Both the position numbers and the translations under genes were made by a program. A DNA stretch of 8,204 nt from Candidatus Dormiibacterota bacterium. Lineage in GTDB: Bacteria > Chloroflexota > Dormibacteria > Aeolococcales > Bog-877. The notes under the pieces were generated by a model. It saw nothing but the letters and a program-made list of their open reading frames with translations, did not search any database and was not told where the DNA came from. Each line of letters begins with the position of its first letter. Positions within the stretch are counted from its first letter, which is position 1. Positions 1 to 6,191 of the stretch are shown one piece after another. Where the stretch lies: positions 1 to 8,204 of the forward strand of contig JASHRA010000054.1 of NCBI GenBank assembly GCA_030038765.1, read 5' to 3'.

Positions 1-67
1 CGTCCGCACCGAGGAGGAGGAGGTCCTGGGGGATCTCCTGCGGGCCGCGAGAGCCGGTCTCAGCCAT
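1..67 (-). CDS. Possible N-terminus of a leftward gene, cut by the window edge
   Basis: On the minus strand an ATG at 67-65 opens a reading frame that runs off the left edge without a stop, giving 22 codons (start MAETGSRGPQE, then a Leu-rich stretch IPQDLLLLGAD). The composition after the ATG looks more protein-like than the Pro/Arg/Ser-rich translation upstream of it in the same frame, which is why I consider it a start. No family can be recognised from so few residues. Against it: there is no good Shine-Dalgarno sequence and no TAnnnT element just before this ATG, unlike the other ATG-started genes here. If real, it diverges from dnaE2 and could share the LexA-controlled region at 241-254, in which case an SOS gene would be a natural guess. 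The call is weak. Confidence 0.3.
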   Translation of the reverse strand, partial: MAETGSRGPQEIPQDLLLLGAD

Positions 68-240
68 GGGCGCCCGGGACCCGGACGCGGGCGCCTCGGG
101 CGAGGACGATGCGGCTCGGGCCGGGCAGGGACTCCGGAGGGGGCCCGAGGGAGTGGCCGAAGTCGGAGCGCAGCGGCTGGGGGAGCTCGGGCACGACCGC
201 AGTCTGGCACCGGGGAGGGGCTGGTCCGGGCGTGCGCTGG

Positions 241-254
241 GGAACGTATGTTCG
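241..254 (+). promoter_or_regulatory. LexA-type SOS box upstream of dnaE2
   Basis: Positions 242-253 read GAAC-GTAT-GTTC, an inverted repeat with a 4-nt centre, followed by G at 254. This fits the Gram-positive/actinobacterial LexA operator (CGAAC-N4-GTTCG) in all but the first outer base, which is G here instead of C. It ends 12 nt before the dnaE2 ATG and abuts the predicted -10 element, so bound repressor should block RNA polymerase. DnaE2/ImuC genes are classic SOS genes, which makes the match functionally sensible. It is the only such box I noticed in the window. The surrounding stretch, 68-240, is G+C-rich and shows no other convincing element. Confidence 0.78.
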
Positions 255-260
255 TAACAT
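255..260 (+). promoter_or_regulatory. Predicted -10 element of the dnaE2 promoter
   Basis: The hexamer TAACAT fits the TAnnnT pattern. It is followed by six bases and then the ATG at 267. If transcription starts at the A of that ATG, the element spans -12 to -7, the textbook -10 location, which predicts a leaderless mRNA. There is no clear -35 hexamer 16-18 bp upstream; the LexA box occupies -26 to -13. There is also no Shine-Dalgarno sequence at a usable distance from the ATG. Confidence 0.5.
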
Positions 261-266
261 GGGGCC

Positions 267-3200
267 ATGACCGCCGCCTTCGGGGAGCTCTGGGCCCGCT
301 CCTACTTCTCGTTCCTGGAGGCCAGCAGCGCGCCCGAGGCCCTGGTGGCCAGGGCGGGCGAGCTGGGCATGCCCGCCCTGGGGCTGGTCGACCGGGGCGG
401 TCTCTACGGCGCGGTGAGGCTGGTCCAGGCCGCCGCGCGGCAGGGGGTCAGGGCCCTGGTGGGGGCCGAGCTCGATCTCGAGGAAGGGGGGAGGCTGGCC
501 CTGCTGGCCAGCGACGCCCCCGCCTACCAGCAGCTCTGCCGGGCGGTGAGCCAGGTCCAGCTGGCGGGGGCCAAGGGCCGCCACCGGCTCCGCCTGCTGG
601 GGCTGGAGCGGAGCCTGGCCCGGGCCTCGGGCGGGGTCCTGGAGGAGCGCGACGCGGTCCCGCCCCCCACCCTGCGCCGGCGTGCCCCCGGGGCCGCGGC
701 CGGGATCGGACCGGAGCAGCTCTCGCGCTGCATGGTGCTGGCCGGGGGCCGCCACAGCCCGCTCAGCCTGGCCCTCCTGCGGGGCGACCGGGAGGCCGCC
801 GACCGCCTTGCCCGGGAGCTGGCGCAGGCCTTCCCCGGTGGCCGCGCCTGCCTCGTGCTGGAGCACCACCTGCAGCCGGGCGATTCCTGGCTGGCGGCCG
901 AGACGGCCGCCTGCGCCGAGCGCTCCGGGCTGGGGCTGCTGGCCTCGGGCCGGCCCCGCTACGCCCTTCCAGCCGAGGCCCCCCTGCTCGACGTGCTGAC
1001 CGCCATCCGCCACAACTGCACCCTGGCGGAGGCGGCCGAGCAGGGCCTGCTGCCGCCCAACCACGAGCACATGCTGCGTTCCGGAGAGGAGCTGGCGGCG
1101 CTGCTCCCCTACCCGCGGGCGCTGCGCGCCACGGCCGAGCTGGGGGAGCGGGCGGAGCTCCGGCTCGACTTCCGCCGGAGCCGCTTCCCGGGTTTCAGGG
1201 TGCCCCCGCCCCTCGGCCCCGACCAGTACCTGGAGCAGCTCTGTCGCCAGGGCATCCCGAGCCGCTACCGGGAGGTCTCGGCGGAGCTGGAGGCGCGCCT
1301 CACCCACGAGCTGGAGGTGATCTCCAAGTGCCACCTGGCCGAGTTCTTCCTCATCGTCTGGGAGCTGATGGACTTCGCCCGGCGCGAGGGCATCCCGGCC
1401 CAGGGTCGCGGCTCCGCCGCCGACAGCCTGGTGGCCTACCTGCTGGGGATCACCCGGGTCGACCCCATCGCCCACCGCCTCCTCTTCGAGCGCTTCCTCC
1501 ACGAGGAGATGCAGGGCACGCCCGACATCGACATCGACATCTCCACCGCCCACCGCGAGCGCCTCATCCGCCACGTCTACGACACCTACGGGGAGGAGCG
1601 GACGGGCATGGTCTGCACCGTCATCACCTTCCGGGCCCGGATGGCGATCCGCCAGGTGGGCGCCGCCATGGACCTGCCCGAGGCGGTGCTGGAGCGGCTC
1701 AGCCGCTCCGTCGACCGCTGGTACGGGAGGGGGGAGGCGGCACTCATGACCGAGGTCCTGCAGCTGGCCGGGGAGTCACCGGCGGAGGTGCTCGGCTCCC
1801 GTCCCTGGGGCCAGTTCGCGGCCATGGTGGAGGCGGTGGTGGGGATCCCCCGGCACCTCTCCATCCACGTCGGCGGGATGCTGGTCACGGGGGAGCCGCT
1901 CTGGGACATAGCGCCCCTGGAGCGGGCCACCATGCCGGGCCGGGTGGTGGTCCAGTTCGACAAGAACGACGTCGAGGACCTGGGCCTGATCAAGATCGAC
2001 CTGCTGGGCCTGCGCACGCTCTCGGCGGTGGCCGAGACCCTGGACGAGCTGGAGCGGGTGACGGGTGAGCGGCCGGACCTGGAGCGGCTCGACCTGGCCG
2101 ACTCCGAGGTCTACGAGATGTGCGCCCGGGCCGACACCGTGGGCGTCTTCCAGATCGAGTCCCGGGCCCAGCAGCAGACCCTGCCCCGGAGCAACCCGCG
2201 CCAGTTCAACGACCTGGTGGTGGAGGTGGCCATCATCCGCCCGGGCCCGATCCAGGGCCGGGCGGTGCACCCCTACCTGCGTCGGCGCCAGGGCCGGGAG
2301 CCGGTCACCTACCTCCACCCCCGGCTGGAGCCCATCCTCCGCGACACCCTGGGGGTGATCCTCTACCAGGAGCAGATCATCGAGATCGCCATGGGCCTGG
2401 CCGGCTTCAGCGCCGGCGAGGCCGACCGCTTCCGCCGGGCCATGAACCGGCACCGCTCCCGGGTGGAGATGGGCTCACTGGAACTGGAGTTCCGGGAGGG
2501 CTGCGCCCGCCAGGGGGTGGGGGTGGCGGTGGCGGACCAGCTCTTCGACGCGGTGCGCGGCTTCGCCGAGTTCGGCTTCTGCCGCAGCCACGCCGCCGCC
2601 TTCGCCCGCACCGCCTACGAGACCGCCTGGCTGCGGCTGCGCCACCCCGCCGCCTACCTGGTGGGCCTGCTCAACCAGCAGCCGATGGGCTTCTACCACC
2701 CCTCGGTGCTGGTCGAGGACGCCAAGCGACGCGGCGTGAGGGTGCTCGGGGTGGACGTCAACCTGAGCCGGGGGCGCTGCCGGCTGGAGCCGCTGGAGGG
2801 AGCCCCCGGGTCGGCCCTGGGGCTCGGGGTCCGGCTCGGCTTCAACTATGTCCGCGAGCTGGGCGACTCGCTCCGGCAGCGTCTGGACCGGGAGCGGGGG
2901 TCGGGCCCCTACCGGTCTCCCGAGGACTTCTGGCGCCGCACCGAGCTGCCCCGCCCGGCCCTCGACTCGCTGGTGATGGTGGGGGCCCTCGACAGCTTCG
3001 GCGAGCCCCGCCGCCGGCTGCTCTGGCGGCTCAAGGCGGTCGAGGAGTCCCTGCAGGGCAGGAGGGGCCCGGCCCCGGGCCGGCCCCGCCAGGAGGAGCT
3101 GCTGGAGCTGCCCGCGCCCCCGCCCCCGCTCCGCGAGCTGACCGCCCTGGAGCGGGCCGCCGCCGACTACCGGGTGATGGGGCTCACCACCGGCGCCCAC

Positions 3201-3593
3201 CTGGTCTCCTTCCTCCGGCCCCAGCTCTCCCAGCTGGGCGCCCTGACCCTGGCCCGGGCGCGGGAGGCGGCCCCGGGCCAGCGCCTGCGCACCGCCGGCC
3301 TGGTGATCACCCGCCAGGCCCCGGTCTCGGCCCGGGGCATGCGCTTCTTCACCCTGGTCGACGAGACCGGCCAGCTCGACCTCGTCTTCCACCCGCCCGT
3401 CTACCGGGCCAGCCGGGCCCTCGCCAACCACCAGCCGCTGATCTGCGCCGAGGGGGTGCTGCAGGCGGCCGACGGGGTCACCAGCCTGGTGGTGGAGCGG
3501 CTGCTTCCACTGGCGGCCCCGGCGCCCTCCCTGGGCGACCCGGCGGCGGTGGCCTCCCTCTTCGCCACCGCCACCTCCCACGACTACTACTGA
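267..3593 (+). CDS. dnaE2: Error-prone DNA polymerase III alpha subunit, DnaE2/ImuC type
   Basis: This 1108-residue C-family polymerase is predicted to carry out DNA-damage-induced translesion (mutagenic) synthesis, usually with ImuB and ImuA'. Domains in order: an N-terminal PHP domain (about 5-240), palm, thumb and fingers (about 340-830), a helix-hairpin-helix region (about 850-930) and a C-terminal OB fold (about 1005-1085). Catalytic residues are present: the Asp run PDIDIDI at 419-425 and D578 in KIDLLGLRTL. GRGSAADS (380-387), HLSIHVGGMLVTGEPL, AIIRPGPIQG and LLNQQPMGFY are typical of DnaE2. The PHP domain lacks its metal ligands: the usual HxH is W9-A-R11 and the DH motif is D42-R43, so no PHP-type exonuclease activity is expected; this degeneration is common in DnaE2 proteins. 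The protein ends in SHDYY, resembling the short SRDF/SRNF-like tail of the family. I see no obvious clamp-binding QLxLF-like peptide. The ATG at 267 was chosen because it precedes the PHP domain by only a few residues and sits 6 nt after a -10 element. An SOS box lies upstream. No imuA or imuB is in the window. Confidence 0.94.
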   Translation: MTAAFGELWARSYFSFLEASSAPEALVARAGELGMPALGLVDRGGLYGAVRLVQAAARQGVRALVGAELDLEEGGRLALLASDAPAYQQLCRAVSQVQLAGAKGRHRLRLLGLERSLARASGGVLEERDAVPPPTLRRRAPGAAAGIGPEQLSRCMVLAGGRHSPLSLALLRGDREAADRLARELAQAFPGGRACLVLEHHLQPGDSWLAAETAACAERSGLGLLASGRPRYALPAEAPLLDVLTAIRHNCTLAEAAEQGLLPPNHEHMLRSGEELAALLPYPRALRATAELGERAELRLDFRRSRFPGFRVPPPLGPDQYLEQLCRQGIPSRYREVSAELEARLTHELEVISKCHLAEFFLIVWELMDFARREGIPAQGRGSAADSLVAYLLGITRVDPIAHRLLFERFLHEEMQGTPDIDIDISTAHRERLIRHVYDTYGEERTGMVCTVITFRARMAIRQVGAAMDLPEAVLERLSRSVDRWYGRGEAALMTEVLQLAGESPAEVLGSRPWGQFAAMVEAVVGIPRHLSIHVGGMLVTGEPLWDIAPLERATMPGRVVVQFDKNDVEDLGLIKIDLLGLRTLSAVAETLDELERVTGERPDLERLDLADSEVYEMCARADTVGVFQIESRAQQQTLPRSNPRQFNDLVVEVAIIRPGPIQGRAVHPYLRRRQGREPVTYLHPRLEPILRDTLGVILYQEQIIEIAMGLAGFSAGEADRFRRAMNRHRSRVEMGSLELEFREGCARQGVGVAVADQLFDAVRGFAEFGFCRSHAAAFARTAYETAWLRLRHPAAYLVGLLNQQPMGFYHPSVLVEDAKRRGVRVLGVDVNLSRGRCRLEPLEGAPGSALGLGVRLGFNYVRELGDSLRQRLDRERGSGPYRSPEDFWRRTELPRPALDSLVMVGALDSFGEPRRRLLWRLKAVEESLQGRRGPAPGRPRQEELLELPAPPPPLRELTALERAAADYRVMGLTTGAHLVSFLRPQLSQLGALTLARAREAAPGQRLRTAGLVITRQAPVSARGMRFFTLVDETGQLDLVFHPPVYRASRALANHQPLICAEGVLQAADGVTSLVVERLLPLAAPAPSLGDPAAVASLFATATSHDYY

Positions 3594-5143
3594 GCCGGGC
3601 TGGCTCCGCTCCCGGCCGCCACCCCCGCCGCCGGCCGGCTCGGCTCGGCTCCCAACCGGGGCCGGAGAAGGACCAGCTGGCGCATGGCCGCCTCCAGGTC
3701 GGCCGAGCCCAGGGCCGAACTGGAATGGCGCCCCAGGGCGAGCGTGCAGGGGCCGTGGCCGGGCAGCTCCAGGGGCAGCACGATGAGCGAGTCCAGCTCC
3801 ACGTTGCTGCGCGCCTGGGGCCGCCCCGAGGGCGGTTCCACCCAGAGCACGGGGACCCCGGTCCGCCCCGCCCGCTCGGCCAGCTGGGAGCGCAGGCTGG
3901 CCGCCGTGCCCGACTCCAGGCCCGACTCCCCGAGCAGCCGGCCGCCCCGGTCCAGGAGCCGGGCCCCGTCCGCGCGCGCGGCCCGCTGCAGCTGGCCGAG
4001 GAAGCGGTCCAGGCCCAGGGGCTGGGTCTGGGGCTGGCGGTGGCGGGCCGCCAGCTGCCAGTTGAGGGTGCCGTTGACCGCCATCCCCACCACCGCCGCC
4101 AGGAGCCCGTCCAGGAGCAGGGGGAGGTCGGTGCCGGTGAGGCCGAGGAAGACCACCAGCTGGGCCCCGCCCGAGGTCAGGGCGGAGGAGACGTAGCGCC
4201 GCATCAGCGGGTAGCGCTCGCGCCGCAGGTCGGCGAAGGTGAGCCTCAGGTTCCAGGCGAAGTTCCAGCCCAGGGAGACGACGAAGGCGACCGCCCAGGC
4301 GGCCAGCAGGGGCCAGCCCAGGAGGATGCCGCCCAGCTCCAGGAGGAGCAGGAAGAGGAGCAGCCCGCTGCCCCCCACGAGGGCGAACTTCCAGGTCCGG
4401 GCGCTGCCCGGGACATCCCAGACCAGGGACCAGAGGTGGCGCAGGAAGAGCACCCCCTGGGCGGCGCTGGCCTTGCTCTCGCCCGCGGCCCTGGGGCTGA
4501 AGCGCAGCGGCACCTCCGCCACCTTGGCCTGGGGGACGCAGACCAGGAGCTCGAGCAGGATCTTGAAGCCCACCGGCCGGAACTCCAGCCCCCGGAGCAG
4601 CGAGCGGCGGCAGAGGAAGAAGCCGGCCAGGGGATCGGTGCTGGCCCGGGCCTCGATGAAGAGGGCCCGCGCCAGCAGGCTGGCGGCGCGCGAGACGAGG
4701 TGGCGGGCGCCCCCGTCGAGGCCGGCCCGGCTGCCCCCCTGGCGGTACCTGCTGGCCACCACCAGGTCGGCCCCCTCGGCCTCCGCGGCCAGCATCGCGG
4801 GGATGGTCTCGGGAGGGTGCTGGAGGTCGCTGTCCATGACGCAGACGAGCCGGCCCCGGGCCCGGTTGAGGCCCAGGACCACGGCCGTGCTGAGCCCCCC
4901 GCCCCGGTCCTTGGGGTCCCGGTGGAGGAGGTGCAGTCGCGCGTCCGCGCCCGCCTGCCGGGCCAGCAGGGACTCGGTCCCGTCGTCGCTGTCGTCGACG
5001 AAGAGGAGCTCGTAGTCCAGGCCCCGGAGGGCGAGGCGCAGCCGCGCCAGCAGCGGCTCGACGTTGCCGGCCTCGTTGCGGGTGGGCAGCACCACCGTCA
5101 GCTCCGGACTCGCCGCCCCCCCGGCTGCGGGCAGCTCAGCCAT
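3587..5143 (-). CDS. Family 2 glycosyltransferase (Dpm1-like) fused to a GtrA membrane domain and an extra C-terminal domain
   Basis: This 518-residue protein has three parts. Residues 15-240 form a GT-A glycosyltransferase related to dolichol/polyprenyl-phosphate mannosyl- and glucosyltransferases: VVLPTRNEAGNV (17-28), FVDDSDDGT (48-56), the metal/nucleotide-binding DSDLQHPPE (104-112) and GFKILLELL (192-200). Residues 252-365 form a GtrA-type domain with four hydrophobic segments (about 252-275, 277-303, 314-338, 340-362) and the hallmark NFAWNLRLTF after helix 2. Residues about 375-500 are soluble, look like an alternating alpha/beta GAF-like fold, and match no family I can name with confidence. 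The expected reaction is transfer of a sugar from an NDP- or GDP-sugar to a polyprenyl phosphate at the inner membrane face, possibly with flipping by GtrA; the sugar is unknown. The ATG at 5143 follows a -10-like TAGACT. The gene lies 42 bp after the glutaredoxin-like gene, and its 3' end overlaps the dnaE2 end by 7 bp. Confidence 0.9.
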   Translation of the reverse strand: MAELPAAGGAASPELTVVLPTRNEAGNVEPLLARLRLALRGLDYELLFVDDSDDGTESLLARQAGADARLHLLHRDPKDRGGGLSTAVVLGLNRARGRLVCVMDSDLQHPPETIPAMLAAEAEGADLVVASRYRQGGSRAGLDGGARHLVSRAASLLARALFIEARASTDPLAGFFLCRRSLLRGLEFRPVGFKILLELLVCVPQAKVAEVPLRFSPRAAGESKASAAQGVLFLRHLWSLVWDVPGSARTWKFALVGGSGLLLFLLLLELGGILLGWPLLAAWAVAFVVSLGWNFAWNLRLTFADLRRERYPLMRRYVSSALTSGGAQLVVFLGLTGTDLPLLLDGLLAAVVGMAVNGTLNWQLAARHRQPQTQPLGLDRFLGQLQRAARADGARLLDRGGRLLGESGLESGTAASLRSQLAERAGRTGVPVLWVEPPSGRPQARSNVELDSLIVLPLELPGHGPCTLALGRHSSSALGSADLEAAMRQLVLLRPRLGAEPSRPAAGVAAGSGASPAQ

Positions 5144-5150
5144 CGGCCGC

Positions 5151-5156
5151 AGTCTA
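5151..5156 (-). promoter_or_regulatory. Predicted -10 element before the glycosyltransferase gene
   Basis: On the minus strand TAGACT (TAnnnT) is followed by seven bases (GCGGCCG) and the ATG at 5143. This spacing puts a transcription start at or next to the ATG and predicts a leaderless mRNA. No Shine-Dalgarno sequence is visible. The element lies in the 42-bp gap after the glutaredoxin-like gene, so the glycosyltransferase may have its own promoter in addition to any read-through. Confidence 0.45.
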
Positions 5157-5185
5157 AGCTCGGCGCGGGGCTCCCGAGGCCGGCG

Positions 5186-5461
5186 TCACGGAACCGTCAG
5201 ACGGCCGCGGCGGGAGCGGATCGCCGCCTCCAGCCGGGCCACCAGGCGCTCCGGCGGGGTGGCCCCATCGCCCAGCTCCAGGGCGTCCAGGAGGAGCACC
5301 GGGAGGCGCTCCCCGTAGCGCCGCCGCAGCTCCTGTTCCTCGTCCACGTCGAACTCGGAAATGGACACCCCGAGGCGCCCGCACGGGCCCTTCAGCTGGG
5401 CCCGCAGGCGCTCGCAGAGGTGGCAGCCGCGGCGCCCGTAGAGGCGCACCGTCTCAGTCAA
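5186..5461 (-). CDS. Glutaredoxin-like small thioredoxin-fold protein
   Basis: This 91-residue protein of the glutaredoxin/DUF836 type has a short first strand (VRLYGRRG, 5-12), a redox CxxC motif (C13-H-L-C16), a second strand ending in an acidic FDVDEE stretch (37-42), and the LPVLLLD segment (53-59), whose proline matches the conserved cis-Pro of the thioredoxin fold. The length is usual for the family. It has no signal peptide and is expected in the cytoplasm as a thiol-disulfide or deglutathionylation-type enzyme; the partner is unknown. I chose the TTG at 5461-5459, overlapping the end of the upstream membrane-protein gene by 8 bp (translational coupling) and following a G-rich run. An in-frame GTG at 5449 would give a protein four residues shorter and is a real alternative. 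Confidence 0.85.
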   Translation of the reverse strand: MTETVRLYGRRGCHLCERLRAQLKGPCGRLGVSISEFDVDEEQELRRRYGERLPVLLLDALELGDGATPPERLVARLEAAIRSRRGRLTVP

Positions 5462-6047
5462 TCAGGACCCCCCAGGCCTCCATCTGCTGGCGGTAGAGGC
5501 GATGCCAGTTCCAAACCGTGGCCCAGGCCAGCAGCCAGACGCCCAGCTCCAGGGCCACCCCCGGGAGCGTGGTGCGGGCGGTGTGGCTGCCCAGCAGGGT
5601 CGCCACCGCGTACACGAGCAGGCGCACCAGGACCATGCCCAGGAGGCCCGTCATGCCGAGGTAGGCGATCCGGACCGCCCGGCGCTCGGTGCGCATGGCC
5701 GCCCGCAGCTCGCCCGCGGTCCGGGCCTCGCCCCGGCCCAGGTGGAGGGGCGGCTCGGGCGTGGTCCGCCCCAGGCGGAGGCCCCCGATCAGGGCCAGGA
5801 GCCCCGCCACCACCACCGGGGCCAGGGCCTCCCAGGGCGCTCCCAGGCGGAGGAAGTTCTGCCAGCCGCTGATGGTGGCCCCGGCCTGGTACTGGCTGAC
5901 GAAGTGCTGCTGGAGGAGCAGGGAGGCGATGCCCACGGCCAGGCCCAGCAGCAGCGAGAGAAGCGCGGTGACCCTGACGGAGCGCCGCCGCAGCGGGCCC
6001 AGGGGAAGACCGGTGAGCTGGAGCCGGCGGGGGCGCGGGTCAGCCAA
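5454..6047 (-). CDS. Four-helix membrane protein of unknown function
   Basis: This 197-residue protein is unrecognised. It opens with an Arg-rich cytoplasmic-looking tail (R5, R7, R8, R20-R22, R25), then a hydrophobic helix (about 27-46), a polar stretch with QQ, SQYQ and GWQ (46-63), a second helix (about 74-91), a charged loop (92-126, including an ERR cluster), a third helix (about 127-152) and a fourth (about 161-180), ending WNWHRLYRQQMEAW. The positive-inside rule places the N-terminus and the 92-126 loop in the cytoplasm. I see no catalytic motif. The reading frame is open far upstream, so the start is uncertain. I chose the TTG at 6047 because the sequence becomes protein-like there and GGGGGT lies 7-12 nt before it as a possible ribosome binding site; upstream the frame is Pro/Gly/Arg-rich. 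It is first in the leftward cluster and overlaps the glutaredoxin-like gene by 8 bp. Confidence 0.72.
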   Translation of the reverse strand: MADPRPRRLQLTGLPLGPLRRRSVRVTALLSLLLGLAVGIASLLLQQHFVSQYQAGATISGWQNFLRLGAPWEALAPVVVAGLLALIGGLRLGRTTPEPPLHLGRGEARTAGELRAAMRTERRAVRIAYLGMTGLLGMVLVRLLVYAVATLLGSHTARTTLPGVALELGVWLLAWATVWNWHRLYRQQMEAWGVLID

Positions 6048-6100
6048 GGGATCGACCCCCGGCCCGCCGCCGGGGAGGGCCGGGAGCGGCAATGGCCTGG

Positions 6101-6118
6101 CCCCGGGCGGCGCCGGGG
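6101..6118. repeat. Short G+C-rich inverted repeat in the divergent intergenic region
   Basis: CCCCGG (6101-6106) and CCGGGG (6113-6118) can pair as a 6-bp stem with a 6-nt loop. There is no T-tract on either side, so it is not an intrinsic terminator. It lies between the divergent starts at 6047 and 6192 and could be a protein-binding palindrome or chance in such G+C-rich DNA. Confidence 0.3.
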
Positions 6119-6178
6119 CGCGGTATGGCGGGCATGGCCCCCTGATTCTGGCGATCTCGGGCCTCCTGGTTCCGCGCC

Positions 6179-6184
6179 TAGAAT
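6179..6184 (+). promoter_or_regulatory. Predicted -10 element before the phosphoesterase gene
   Basis: TAGAAT is a close match to the TATAAT consensus. It is followed by seven bases (CGCGGCG) and the ATG at 6192, which predicts transcription starting at the initiation codon. There is no Shine-Dalgarno sequence. No good -35 hexamer is seen at the usual spacing. This supports 6192 as the true start of the gene. Confidence 0.55.
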
Positions 6185-6191
6185 CGCGGCG

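Noticed and set aside
2..247. Plus-strand frame beginning VRTEEEEVLGDLLRAARAG as the end of an upstream gene
   Set aside because: It has no stop codon before running into the dnaE2 shadow frame and becomes Gly/Arg/Pro-rich after about 23 codons. It is more likely the antisense of the leftward ATG frame.
248..266. ATG at 248, inside the LexA box, as a gene start
   Set aside because: It is out of frame with dnaE2 and opens only a low-complexity shadow frame.
60..1574. Minus-strand open frame of 504 codons opposite the first part of dnaE2
   Set aside because: The low-complexity translation lies directly antisense to the conserved polymerase PHP and palm regions. It is a composition artefact.
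2513..2535. G-rich tract with two GGGGG runs followed by GG repeats, as a G-quadruplex
   Set aside because: Only two long G-runs are present and the tract encodes conserved-looking polymerase sequence (QGVGVAVAD). G-rich runs are common throughout this window.
3061..3092. GGCC/CCGG-rich palindromic stretch in dnaE2
   Set aside because: It is inside coding sequence in a Pro/Gly/Arg linker and is explained by codon bias. There is no T-tract or repeat family.
2120..5872. A very long plus-strand open frame (1250 codons) spanning the end of dnaE2 and the whole leftward cluster
   Set aside because: It is Pro/Gly/Arg-rich, shows no domain, and overlaps three convincingly coding regions in other frames. 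Long stop-free shadow frames are expected at this G+C content.
5502..6191. Upstream extension of the EEP enzyme frame
   Set aside because: The translation before 6192 is low-complexity and antisense to the membrane-protein gene. The -10 element and the first beta strand support 6192 as the start.
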